A stretch of DNA of 64,000 nt, taken from Flavobacterium psychrophilum. Lineage in GTDB: Bacteria > Bacteroidota > Bacteroidia > Flavobacteriales > Flavobacteriaceae. Each line of letters opens with the position of its first letter. Position 1 is the first letter of the stretch. The stretch is taken from positions 1,798,001-1,862,000 of the forward strand of contig CP012388.1 in the NCBI GenBank assembly GCA_001708385.1, given 5' to 3'. The notes below the pieces were generated by a model that searched no databases, was not told the DNA's origin, and saw nothing but the letters and a program-made list of their open reading frames with translations. Of this stretch, positions 35,142 through 43,262 are shown one piece after another. Both the position numbers and the translations under genes were made by a program.

Positions 35142-36194
35142 CTACTCTATCGCTTTAACAACCTGTTTTTCGGCTTCCTTACGGGTACCGTCAAAACCGT
35201 CTACACCACTTACGGTAGTATATTTAAGCACATATTTTTTACCCGGATTAAGCTTATTGAAAACACTTTGGCACATTAACGTAGCCTCGTGGAATCCGCA
35301 CAGGATAAGTTTTAATTTTCCTGGGTAAGTATTAATATCGCCAATAGCGTAAATACCTTCTATATTGGTCTGGTAATCCAGCGCATTGTTAACTTTAATA
35401 GCGTTCTTTTCTATTTCAAGTCCCCAATCGGCAATAGCACCCAATTTAGGCGTAAGGCCAAATAACGGAATAAAATAGTCTGTCTCGATTTTCTGGTGTG
35501 CACCGTCAATCTCCACATCCAGCGCTTCTACCCTTTCGGCACCGTGAATACCGGTAACCTCTGCAGGTGTAACTAAGTGAATTTTACCCGCTTTTTTAAG
35601 TTCCTGTACTTTTTCTACAGAATCCAGCGCACCTCTAAATTCATTCCTGCGGTGAATAAGCGTAACATGAGAAGCCACATCGGCAAGGAAAATACTCCAG
35701 TCCAGTGCCGAGTCGCCCCCGCCTGCAATGACTATTTTCTTATCGCGGAAAAGTTCCGGATCTTTTACAAAGTACTCTACACCCTTATCTTCATAAAACG
35801 CAATATCTTCTATGATAGGCTTACGGGGCTCGAAACTACCAAGTCCGCCCGCAATAGCAATAGCTTTAGCGTGGTGCTCTGTACCTTTATTTGTTGTTAC
35901 GATAAAAGTACCGTCTTCCAGTTTTTGTATCGTTTCTGCCTTTTCGTTAAGGGTAAAGCCCGGCTGAAACTGTTTTATCTGTTCCATCAGGTTTGTTACC
36001 AGGTCACCCGCAAGTACCGATGGGTATCCCGGGATATCGAAAATAGGCTTTTTAGGATATAATTCTGTAAGCTGTCCGCCCGGTTGCGGAAGTCCATCTA
36101 TAATGTGACATTTTAATTTTAGGAGTCCGGCTTCAAAAACGGCAAAAAGGCCTGTAGGGCCTGCGCCAATAATTAGTATATCGGTTGTAATCAT
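35142..36194 (-). CDS. Thioredoxin-reductase-like ferredoxin-NADP+ reductase
   Basis: The 350-residue flavoprotein has an N-terminal FAD Rossmann motif (IIGAGPTGLFAVFEAG) and a second dinucleotide fold with GGGDSALDW (about 158-166). It has no redox CxxC of thioredoxin reductase in the central domain. The late AIGDINTYPGKLKLI segment binds FAD. These features fit the TrxR-like ferredoxin-NADP+ oxidoreductases of Firmicutes and Bacteroidota. The next gene downstream encodes a [2Fe-2S] ferredoxin, the likely partner. Confidence 0.9.
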   Translation of the reverse strand: MITTDILIIGAGPTGLFAVFEAGLLKLKCHIIDGLPQPGGQLTELYPKKPIFDIPGYPSVLAGDLVTNLMEQIKQFQPGFTLNEKAETIQKLEDGTFIVTTNKGTEHHAKAIAIAGGLGSFEPRKPIIEDIAFYEDKGVEYFVKDPELFRDKKIVIAGGGDSALDWSIFLADVASHVTLIHRRNEFRGALDSVEKVQELKKAGKIHLVTPAEVTGIHGAERVEALDVEIDGAHQKIETDYFIPLFGLTPKLGAIADWGLEIEKNAIKVNNALDYQTNIEGIYAIGDINTYPGKLKLILCGFHEATLMCQSVFNKLNPGKKYVLKYTTVSGVDGFDGTRKEAEKQVVKAIE

Positions 36195-36210
36195 TGTGAA
36201 GTAATAAGAT

Positions 36211-36247
36211 AAACAGTTTTAAAGCACAAATGTCTTTAAAACTGTTT
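36211..36247. repeat. 14-bp perfect inverted repeat upstream of the ferredoxin reductase gene
   Basis: AAACAGTTTTAAAG (36211-36224) and CTTTAAAACTGTTT (36234-36247) pair perfectly around a 9-base spacer. It sits 16 bases before the reductase start on the minus strand. It may be an operator or an mRNA hairpin separating nifU from the reductase gene. Confidence 0.75.
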
Positions 36248-36298
36248 TTAATATTTATGATAATTATCAGCTAATACCTTAGCTGTATGCCAGCAGGT

Positions 36299-36538
36299 TT
36301 AAGCAACGTTTACAACCGTTTCTATCTGTGGCACATATTTTTTTATTGTGGTTTCTACACCGGCTTTAAGCGTCATCTGGTTAACACTACAGCCTACGCA
36401 TGCACCTTCAAGGCGCACTTTTACGTGCTTATCGTCTTCTATACCAATAAGTGTAATATTACCACCATCTGACTCTAGGAACGGGCGGATTTCATCCAAT
36501 GCCTTTTCCACACTAAGTGTAATTTCTTCTGTAGTCAT
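36299..36538 (-). CDS. NifU-like (Nfu) iron-sulfur scaffold protein
   Basis: The 79-residue protein is a stand-alone Nfu domain with the cluster-binding CVGC (Cys47 and Cys50). Nfu proteins carry a labile [4Fe-4S] cluster and pass it to target proteins. Its start follows the stop of the Mrp-like gene by 2 bases, so the two are co-translated. This supports joint action in cluster delivery. Confidence 0.95.
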   Translation of the reverse strand: MTTEEITLSVEKALDEIRPFLESDGGNITLIGIEDDKHVKVRLEGACVGCSVNQMTLKAGVETTIKKYVPQIETVVNVA

Positions 36539-36540
36539 TA

Positions 36541-37671
36541 TTATTTCTTTTTAACAGCCGAACATCCGGCCATTGTAGTTATTTTAATCGCCTCTGTAGG
36601 CGGAAGGCTGTCGTTTCTGTTTACAGTTTCCTGAACCACATTACGCGCCAGTTCTTCAAAAGCACCCTCTAGCGGGGTTGCGGTTTGAAGGGCAGCAGGG
36701 CGGCCATAGTCACCCGCTTCACGTATACTTTGTACAATCGGAATTTCACCTAAGAAAGGTACATCAAGATCTTCGGCAAGGTTACGTGCACCTTCTTTAC
36801 CAAAGATGTAATATTTATTATCCGGCAATTCGTCTGGAGTAAAGTAAGCCATGTTTTCTATGATACCCAGTACAGGAACATTGATGGTCTCCTGCTGGAA
36901 CATTGCAACACCTTTTTTGGCATCGGCAAGTGCAACAGCCTGCGGCGTGCTCACTACAACCGCGCCCGTAATAGGTAGCGACTGCATAATAGAAAGGTGA
37001 ATATCTCCCGTTCCCGGAGGAAGGTCGATAAGCATAAAATCAAGATCGCCCCAATCGGCATCAAATATCATTTGGTTTAAGGCTTTAGAAGCCATTGGCC
37101 CACGCCATATAACTGCCTGCTCAGGGCTTGTAAAAAATCCTATTGAAAGTATCTGTACGCCGTAGCTTTCAATCGGTTTCATTTTAGACTTTCCGTCTAC
37201 CTGAATTGATATTGGGCGTTCGCGCTCAACATCAAACATCATAGGCATAGACGGTCCGTATATATCGGCATCAAGTACACCTACCTTAAAGCCCATTTTG
37301 GCTAAAGTAACAGCAAGGTTTGCCGTTACGGTAGATTTACCTACACCACCTTTACCCGACGATACAGCAATAATATTGCTGATGCCCGGTATGGCTTTAC
37401 CTTTAATCTCAGGTTTTTCAGGCGTTTCAACTTTTACGTTTACCTTAACCTTAGCATCGGCATATATTTTTTCCTGGATTGTTTTTATAATATCGGCTTC
37501 TGCCCTTTTTCTGATGTGCATTGCAGGAGTACTCATTGTAAGTTCTACCACAACCTCATCGCCAAACGTTAGCACGTTTGTAACAGCTCCGCTTTCTACC
37601 ATGTTTTGCCCTTCTCCGGCAAGTGTTATAGTTTCAAGCGCGCTTAGTATCTCTTTTCTATCTAACTTCAT
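36541..37671 (-). CDS. Mrp/NBP35-family ATPase, iron-sulfur carrier type
   Basis: The 376-residue protein has an N-terminal DUF59/MIP18-like domain (1-85) and a deviant Walker A SGKGGVGKST (105-114), followed by the P-loop ATPase core (DLPPGTGD). Classic ApbC/Mrp proteins carry a CxxC that binds a bridging cluster after the NMxxF segment. Here that region reads NMAYFTPDELPDNKYYIFG and has no cysteine pair, and only one Cys occurs near the C-terminus. It is co-transcribed with an Nfu gene. A TATCTTTG element lies at 37719-37726 on the minus strand. Confidence 0.92.
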   Translation of the reverse strand: MKLDRKEILSALETITLAGEGQNMVESGAVTNVLTFGDEVVVELTMSTPAMHIRKRAEADIIKTIQEKIYADAKVKVNVKVETPEKPEIKGKAIPGISNIIAVSSGKGGVGKSTVTANLAVTLAKMGFKVGVLDADIYGPSMPMMFDVERERPISIQVDGKSKMKPIESYGVQILSIGFFTSPEQAVIWRGPMASKALNQMIFDADWGDLDFMLIDLPPGTGDIHLSIMQSLPITGAVVVSTPQAVALADAKKGVAMFQQETINVPVLGIIENMAYFTPDELPDNKYYIFGKEGARNLAEDLDVPFLGEIPIVQSIREAGDYGRPAALQTATPLEGAFEELARNVVQETVNRNDSLPPTEAIKITTMAGCSAVKKK

Positions 37672-37811
37672 GATTTATATTAATCTAACAGTCGCTTATT
37701 CAGACTGATTTCAAATTACAAAGATAGTATGAAAAGTTTATATGGTAAAGTTTTATGGACGCATACTTTGCGCCAAAACAGGTATAAAATTATTTAGACA
37801 GAAAAAGAATA

Positions 37812-38549
37812 CTATTTAAGATGTATTTTTTTATACAAATAATTATAATTGGTTTTATTTACCGTGTCGCTCTGCATTTTATCAAATTCGTCTCCTGGTA
37901 AAACTTTTAATAAAATGGTGTTATTATCCTTCCATCGTATCTCGCAGGGAATATAATCGTACGTTTCTCTGTGCAGCGTTATCAGTCCGTTTTCTGTCAA
38001 ATCATAAATTTCAATATCTGCGCTTAGTAAGTATTTGCGCTCGTTATACGGATTGATGTAATAACAGATCATTTTTCTTGCATCGGGCGAAAAATCAGGC
38101 AATCCGTTAATAGTGTCTGTTTTAGTCGTTGTATTATCAATCAGAAAATAATCATCCCCTTCATAATACTGGGCATGTAATAAATGCCTATTTATTTTTT
38201 TACTATAACCAAGATCGGTGTAAATCAGCTCATCTTCGTCATAATATCCCTTTTGCATAGCCGGATTGATATTTTTAAAAGTAAGCTTTTGCTTTTGAGT
38301 ATTAATTACGACAAAGGGTTTTTGCAGGGTATCGCCACCCGGATTGTCTTTTTTAAATCCTTCTAATAACGCAACAGGTGTTCCGCCTCCGAACTCTTCT
38401 ACGCTGCTCTCTTCAACCTTTACAGCAAAAGCAGGACTAACAGAATCTTTAGGTGTAGCCTCCGGCTGAGTATTTTGTGCTGCGGGAACATCTTTTTTAC
38501 AACTTACAAGCAACGTAAAAAACAAAACGAGTGTTAGTAGCTTTTTCAT
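37812..38549 (-). CDS. Lipoprotein of unknown function
   Basis: The ATG at 38549 gives a 245-residue lipoprotein (signal MKKLLTLVLFFTLLVSC, Cys17). The remainder contains short beta-type repeats, for example LPDFSPDARKMICYYINPY, that suggest WD/TolB-like blades, though too few for a full propeller. I do not recognise the family. It is the last gene of a tight leftward run (trmB, lysE, alkyltransferase-like, this gene), 11 bases after the previous stop. Confidence 0.55.
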   Translation of the reverse strand: MKKLLTLVLFFTLLVSCKKDVPAAQNTQPEATPKDSVSPAFAVKVEESSVEEFGGGTPVALLEGFKKDNPGGDTLQKPFVVINTQKQKLTFKNINPAMQKGYYDEDELIYTDLGYSKKINRHLLHAQYYEGDDYFLIDNTTTKTDTINGLPDFSPDARKMICYYINPYNERKYLLSADIEIYDLTENGLITLHRETYDYIPCEIRWKDNNTILLKVLPGDEFDKMQSDTVNKTNYNYLYKKIHLK

Positions 38550-38560
38550 AAACTTATGCA

Positions 38561-38902
38561 TTAGGATGTAGCATCCAGTTCCTTCGCCGGATCCCAAAAG
38601 TACTTTTCAAATTTTACGATCTTGTTCTCCTTCACCTTTACGCCTTCGCTTTCTAACAGCTGCTGCATAAGGTTAGTCCCTTCAAAATGATGCTTGCCCG
38701 ATAATAAACCCACACGGTTTACCACGCGGTGCGCAGGAACATCTTCCCTACCGCCACAGGCATTCATAGCCCAGCCCACCATTCGTGCCGAACGTGCCGC
38801 TCCCAGAAATTTTGCTATAGCGCCATAAGACGTAACTCTTCCGTAAGGAATAAGCCTTGCTACATTGTACACCTTTTCAAAAAAATTATCTTTGTCAGGC
38901 AT
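38561..38902 (-). CDS. Alkyltransferase-like protein (MGMT family without catalytic cysteine)
   Basis: The 113-residue protein has the MGMT C-terminal domain with the arginine finger region SARMVGWAMNACG. The active-site motif PCHRV reads PAHRV, with Ala57 in place of the nucleophilic Cys. In the known alkyltransferase-like (ATL) subgroup such proteins bind alkylated DNA without repairing it and hand it to nucleotide excision repair. The fold and length (about 110) match ATL proteins. It is in a run with trmB and a LysE-type exporter. Confidence 0.88.
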   Translation of the reverse strand: MPDKDNFFEKVYNVARLIPYGRVTSYGAIAKFLGAARSARMVGWAMNACGGREDVPAHRVVNRVGLLSGKHHFEGTNLMQQLLESEGVKVKENKIVKFEKYFWDPAKELDATS

Positions 38903-38912
38903 GGCACGAAAA

Positions 38913-39548
38913 TTACTGGTTACGGAGAATCTTTATAAGTGTTATTATAGAAATAAGCCCGGTTACAGAACCTAGAAGATAGTTGATGTTTCGCATGAAG
39001 AAATCGGCCCTGTGCTGAATCTTTTTAAAGAATACTATATACAGGTAAAACACACCAAACGAACCCAATACTACCCCCATTACAAAAAGGAACACAAATA
39101 GTGGCGTGAACGAAAAGTATCCGTTTGCCCCCAATGAAACGCTTACAAATACATAATACGGAATCGGGAAAAAGTTTAACGCCGATAGTAATGCTCCCAG
39201 AAAATAGTTACCGGTAAAACTTTTTTGCTTTATGATATCTTTTTCTGCTTTGGGTTTCTTTTTCTTGGCTATAAATAAAAAGAAGATGGTTAGCAATGAA
39301 AAAATCACCAGCCCCGTTTCCTGTAAAAGGGAGATAACGTCGGGCCTGCTATTTATGAATTTAGCAAATGATACTGCAATATAGGTCTGAAAAAACACTA
39401 TAGTTGTAGCGCCAAGTGAAAAAACCACAGCCCTTCTCCTGCCTTCTTTTATAGCTATTTTTGCAGCTGTCATGTTTATGAGCCCCGGCAGCATTATACC
39501 GGCAGCAGAAATAACTATACCTAAAAGCAGAGGAAGGATTATATCCAT
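38913..39548 (-). CDS. LysE/RhtB-family exporter
   Basis: The 211-residue membrane protein has about six hydrophobic helices and an N-terminal LPLLLGIVISAAGIMLPGLINMTAAKIAI that resembles the LysE family start (given in part: GIVISAAGIMLPG). LysE proteins export amino acids or related small molecules. The substrate is not predictable. It starts 4 bases after trmB and is followed by the ATL gene after 10 bases. Confidence 0.8.
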   Translation of the reverse strand: MDIILPLLLGIVISAAGIMLPGLINMTAAKIAIKEGRRRAVVFSLGATTIVFFQTYIAVSFAKFINSRPDVISLLQETGLVIFSLLTIFFLFIAKKKKPKAEKDIIKQKSFTGNYFLGALLSALNFFPIPYYVFVSVSLGANGYFSFTPLFVFLFVMGVVLGSFGVFYLYIVFFKKIQHRADFFMRNINYLLGSVTGLISIITLIKILRNQ

Positions 39549-39552
39549 AAAT

Positions 39553-40224
39553 TTATTTTATTTTAAACCTTATGTAGGTTATAGGCTTGTTTTGTTCAAG
39601 GTATTGCTGCTCATAAAATGTTTGTATTGCCGTAACAACTTCGGGCGAACCCTCGTTACGGTATACATTATGGTTAGCATAAACCACCTCATGCCCTTCA
39701 CCATGAAGCAAGCCAAGGGTATAACCGTGCATAAATTCGCTATCGGTTTTAAGGTTCATAAAACCGTCTGCTTTTAATATCTTTTTATAACGCTGAAGGA
39801 ATTCGCTATTGGTAAGCCTGTGTTTAGTACGCTTGTATTTTATTTGCGGATCTGGGAAAGTAATCCATATTTCAGACACTTCACCTGCCGCAAAAAAATG
39901 CTCTATAAGCTCAATCTGCGTGCGAAGAAAAGCCACATTGTGCAGTCCGTTATCAACAGCGGTTTTAGCACCTCTCCAAAAACGGGCACCTTTAATATCT
40001 ATACCAATAAAATTAGTATCGGGGTAACGCTCTGCAAGCCCTACCGAATATTCACCTTTACCGCAGCCAAGCTCCAGTACTATTGGGTTATCATTCTTAA
40101 AAAATTCATTCCATTTGCCTTTCAGGTGAAAATCTCCCGCTACAGCTTCTTCTCTTGAAGGCTGCATTACATTGCCAAATGTTTCGTTTTCCCTAAACCT
40201 TTTTAGTTTGTTCTTGCTTCCCAC
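39553..40224 (-). CDS. trmB: tRNA (guanine-N7-)-methyltransferase
   Basis: The 223-residue protein is TrmB, which makes m7G46 in tRNA. It has the SAM motif LELGCGKGEYSVGLAERYP (about 49-67) and the family signature FPDPQIKYKRTKHRLT. It is the first gene of a tight leftward run. The GT gene at 40320 diverges from it. Confidence 0.96.
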   Translation of the reverse strand: MGSKNKLKRFRENETFGNVMQPSREEAVAGDFHLKGKWNEFFKNDNPIVLELGCGKGEYSVGLAERYPDTNFIGIDIKGARFWRGAKTAVDNGLHNVAFLRTQIELIEHFFAAGEVSEIWITFPDPQIKYKRTKHRLTNSEFLQRYKKILKADGFMNLKTDSEFMHGYTLGLLHGEGHEVVYANHNVYRNEGSPEVVTAIQTFYEQQYLEQNKPITYIRFKIK

Positions 40225-40319
40225 TTCTTAATTTAAATTTTTGGTAAAATTAGGGAAATATACGACAATGGAAATAATTTTAGATTGCACTTATTAAATA
40301 GTTATTAAAAAACACCACT

Positions 40320-41381
40320 TTGCTGCTACGAAAAAGAATACTTGTTGCTCCTCTTAACTGGGGTCTTGGGCATGCCACACGATGCATACCTGTTATTGAA
40401 GCTTTAGAAAACCACGGATACGAACCCATTATAGCATCTGATGGCGTAGCATTAAAATTATTAAAGAAAGAATTTCCGCATCTTACCGCGTTAGAACTTC
40501 CGCATTATCATATAGAATACACTAAAAAAGGTGTTTTCTGGAAACTGAAGCTCTTTAGGTTATTGCCCAAAATGCTCCGCGCCGTTCGTGAAGAAAAAAG
40601 AGCGGTACGACAGATCGTAAAAGACCATACCATTTCGGGGATAATATCAGATAACAGACTTGGCGTAAGATCTAAAAACATACCCTCTGTATTTATAACC
40701 CATCAGCTTAATGTTCTTACGGGTACTACTACATTTATTACCACTCCGCTGCATCAGCGATTCATTAAAAAATACAACGAATGCTGGGTTCCCGATGTAG
40801 AGCATGCTCCAAACTTATCGGGTAAACTCGGCCATACCGAAGACGATTCGCTCAACATTAAATACATTGGGCCGCTTAGCCGCCTGCACAAAAATCCAGT
40901 TGCAAAAAAATACGACCTTATGGTCATGCTTTCGGGGCCCGAACCTCAGCGTAGTTTGCTGGAACAAAAAATAAAGAAAGAACTTACCAACTACAACGGA
41001 AAGATAGTTTTTGTACGAGGTATTATTGAGCCCGAAGAAAAGGTTACAGAAGAAGGCAACATTACCTACTATAACTTTATGAACAGTACCGCCCTGGAAG
41101 AAGCCTTTAACCAAAGCGAAATGATACTGTGCCGATCGGGTTATAGCACCATTATGGATTTGGCACAAATGGGTAAAAAAGCTTTTTTTATACCCACACC
41201 GGGACAGTATGAGCAGGAATACCTTGCCAAGAAACTAAAAAAATCGGGACTTGTGCCGTATGCTACCCAAAACGATTTTAAAATAAAAGATCTGCACAAG
41301 GCAGATCAGTATAAGGGATTAAAGCATATCGCCGGCGATATGAAGTGGAAAGACTTATTTTGTCTTTTCGAGTGTAAATGA
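40320..41381 (+). CDS. MurG-like GT-B glycosyltransferase
   Basis: The 353-residue protein has the N-terminal GT-B loop LVAPLNWGLGHATRC (about 8-22) and the C-terminal donor-binding ILCRSGYSTIMDLAQMGKKA, typical of MurG-like UDP-GlcNAc transferases acting on lipid or polysaccharide acceptors. The exact acceptor is unknown. No ATG is available near the N-terminus; TTG at 40320 is the best start. Its last 27 bases overlap the converging histidine kinase gene. Confidence 0.8.
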   Translation: MLLRKRILVAPLNWGLGHATRCIPVIEALENHGYEPIIASDGVALKLLKKEFPHLTALELPHYHIEYTKKGVFWKLKLFRLLPKMLRAVREEKRAVRQIVKDHTISGIISDNRLGVRSKNIPSVFITHQLNVLTGTTTFITTPLHQRFIKKYNECWVPDVEHAPNLSGKLGHTEDDSLNIKYIGPLSRLHKNPVAKKYDLMVMLSGPEPQRSLLEQKIKKELTNYNGKIVFVRGIIEPEEKVTEEGNITYYNFMNSTALEEAFNQSEMILCRSGYSTIMDLAQMGKKAFFIPTPGQYEQEYLAKKLKKSGLVPYATQNDFKIKDLHKADQYKGLKHIAGDMKWKDLFCLFECK

Positions 41382-42398
41382 AAACTCCGATCCTTCGCCG
41401 AATTTACTTTCTACGTACATTTTTTCGTCGTGTGCCTCAATAATGTGCTTTACAATGGCAAGGCCAAGGCCCGAACCGCCTTCGGTACGTGCACCGCTTT
41501 TATCAACACGGAAAAAACGCTCAAAAAGACGTGGGATATTCTTTTTTTCTATACCCTCGCCATTATCGCGAACTCTTACAATAACTTTGTTATTTACAAG
41601 GTCTTCTATGCCAACCTCGGTAGTACCATTTTCTTTACCGTATTTTATTGAGTTTACCACTAAATTGGTTACCACCTGCTGTATCTTCTCCTGATCGCCA
41701 TATACCATTATTGGCCTTATGTATTTCATATCAAACATAAGCATGATGCCTTTTTTATCGGCTTTCATCTCTAACAGGTCGAACACATTCTGAATAACCT
41801 CTATAATATTGAACTTGGTAGATGTAATATTAAGGTCGCCCACCTCCATTTTAGTGATCATATCCAGATCCTGAACAATGTAAATAAGCCTTTCAACACC
41901 TTTTTCGGCACGTTGCAGGTATTTTTTACGAAGTTCTTTATCGTTCATGGCACCATCAAGCAGGGTGAGTATGTACCCCTGAACGGTAAACAAAGGCGTT
42001 TTAAGTTCGTGCGATACATTACCCAGAAACTCCCTTCGGTACTCTTCACGAATTTTAAGGGTTTCGATCTCTATCTTTTTATCGCGGGCAAATTTTTCTA
42101 CTTCACGTGTAAGGGTAGCCATATCTGTAGTAATGGCCTTATTCCTGAAGCTGCTGGATTCCAGCAGCGATACATCGTCGTATATTTTTTTTACCCTGCG
42201 GTAGATAAAACGCTCTACCCTGTATTGCAGTACAAAAAACGAGAATATGAATAATGATATAGAAAACAGTATTACAAAATTCCAGTTTAACGTAAGGAAA
42301 TAATACAACATAACCGCCAGGAAGGCGGTTGAGAAAAGTGAAATATAAAGCGCCGATTTAACGGCGAACTTATATGTTTTTTTAAAGCTTATTGACAC
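41355..42398 (-). CDS. PhoR-like sensor histidine kinase
   Basis: The 347-residue kinase has two hydrophobic helices (about 13-33 and 38-57), a short linker, a HisKA domain with His130 in GNVSHELKTPLFT, and a HATPase domain with VVNSIKYG, RDNGEGI and GGSGLGLAIVKHI. With no large periplasmic domain it resembles PhoR. It overlaps its response-regulator gene by one base. Its 3' end overlaps the converging GT gene by 27 bases. Confidence 0.9.
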   Translation of the reverse strand: MSISFKKTYKFAVKSALYISLFSTAFLAVMLYYFLTLNWNFVILFSISLFIFSFFVLQYRVERFIYRRVKKIYDDVSLLESSSFRNKAITTDMATLTREVEKFARDKKIEIETLKIREEYRREFLGNVSHELKTPLFTVQGYILTLLDGAMNDKELRKKYLQRAEKGVERLIYIVQDLDMITKMEVGDLNITSTKFNIIEVIQNVFDLLEMKADKKGIMLMFDMKYIRPIMVYGDQEKIQQVVTNLVVNSIKYGKENGTTEVGIEDLVNNKVIVRVRDNGEGIEKKNIPRLFERFFRVDKSGARTEGGSGLGLAIVKHIIEAHDEKMYVESKFGEGSEFSFTLEKTK

Positions 42399-43081
42399 TA
42401 AATTTCGAGCTTGTAGCCCACACCTTTTATTGTTTTAAATAATTCGTCTCCAATCTTTTCGCGAAGTTTTCTTATGTGAACGTCTATTGTCCTGCCGCCC
42501 ACTACTACTTCGTTACCCCAAACCTTATCAAGAATTTCTTCTCTCTTGAATACTTTACCCGGTTTAGACGCTAAAAGATAGAACAGTTCAAACTCTTTTC
42601 TTGGAAGAACAATCTCTTTATCTTCCATAACGATCTTGTACTCTTCACGGTTGATCTCGATAGTTCCTACACGAAGTACATCTTCTTTTGCCTCATCATC
42701 CTTAAGCCTTCTAAGTAATGCTTTTACTTTGCTTACAAGCAATTTCGGTTTAATAGGTTTAGCAATGTAATCGTCTGCCCCTGCATCAAATCCTGCAACC
42801 TGCGAATAATCTTCGCTTCTTGCAGTAAGGAAAGTAATGATAACGTTGCTAAGCTCCGGAATCTTCCTGATGTTCTCTACAGCTTCCATACCATCCATTT
42901 CGGGCATCATAACATCTATAATAATAAGATGCGGAAGCTCTTTTTTAGCCTTGGCTACTGCCTCCCTGCCGTTTACAGCAGTAGAAACCTGATAGCCTTC
43001 CTGCGTTAGATTATAGCCCACAATTTCCAGGATATCCTGCTCATCGTCAACCAATAAGATCTTAATCTCTTTTTTCTTCAT
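42398..43081 (-). CDS. PhoB/OmpR-family response regulator
   Basis: The 227-residue protein has a receiver domain with Asp56 (LIIIDVMMPEMDG) and an OmpR/PhoB winged-helix output domain (about 130-227), including RTIDVHIRKLREKIG. It pairs with the PhoR-like kinase downstream. Assignment to phosphate control rests on domain type and organisation rather than on a phosphate transporter nearby. A TonB-dependent receptor is divergent to it. Confidence 0.9.
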   Translation of the reverse strand: MKKKEIKILLVDDEQDILEIVGYNLTQEGYQVSTAVNGREAVAKAKKELPHLIIIDVMMPEMDGMEAVENIRKIPELSNVIITFLTARSEDYSQVAGFDAGADDYIAKPIKPKLLVSKVKALLRRLKDDEAKEDVLRVGTIEINREEYKIVMEDKEIVLPRKEFELFYLLASKPGKVFKREEILDKVWGNEVVVGGRTIDVHIRKLREKIGDELFKTIKGVGYKLEI

Positions 43082-43109
43082 AATGACAATCCATGTATGT
43101 TTTCGGGCT

Positions 43110-43138
43110 CAAAGGTAAAGATAATACAAAACCAACAA
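43110..43138 (-). promoter_or_regulatory. Promoter of the PhoB/PhoR-like operon
   Basis: On the minus strand TTG (43136-43138) and TACCTTTG (43110-43117) are 18 bases apart, matching the Flavobacterium consensus. The start codon is 28 bases further on. Confidence 0.65.
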
Positions 43139-43143
43139 ACGTG

Positions 43144-43168
43144 TTAACAATTATTTAATGCCTTAACA
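43144..43168 (+). promoter_or_regulatory. Candidate Pho-box-like direct repeat
   Basis: TTAACAATT occurs at 43144 and again at 43163, 19 bases apart, in the divergent region between the PhoB-like gene and the TonB-dependent receptor gene. TTAACA is the PhoP-box core in Firmicutes. The region is AT-rich and the same hexamer occurs elsewhere, so this is only a candidate. Confidence 0.3.
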
Positions 43169-43262
43169 ATTTAATAATAAATAGTAAATCCAGACATAAC
43201 GATTAAGTAACACAGCATCCAAATCGCGGAGGTTACTTTGCACCAAAATTATAACACACGAA

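Noticed and set aside
35577..36062. A 161-codon plus-strand frame across the ferredoxin reductase gene
   Set aside because: It is a shadow of the reductase gene, whose FAD and NADP motifs are clear.
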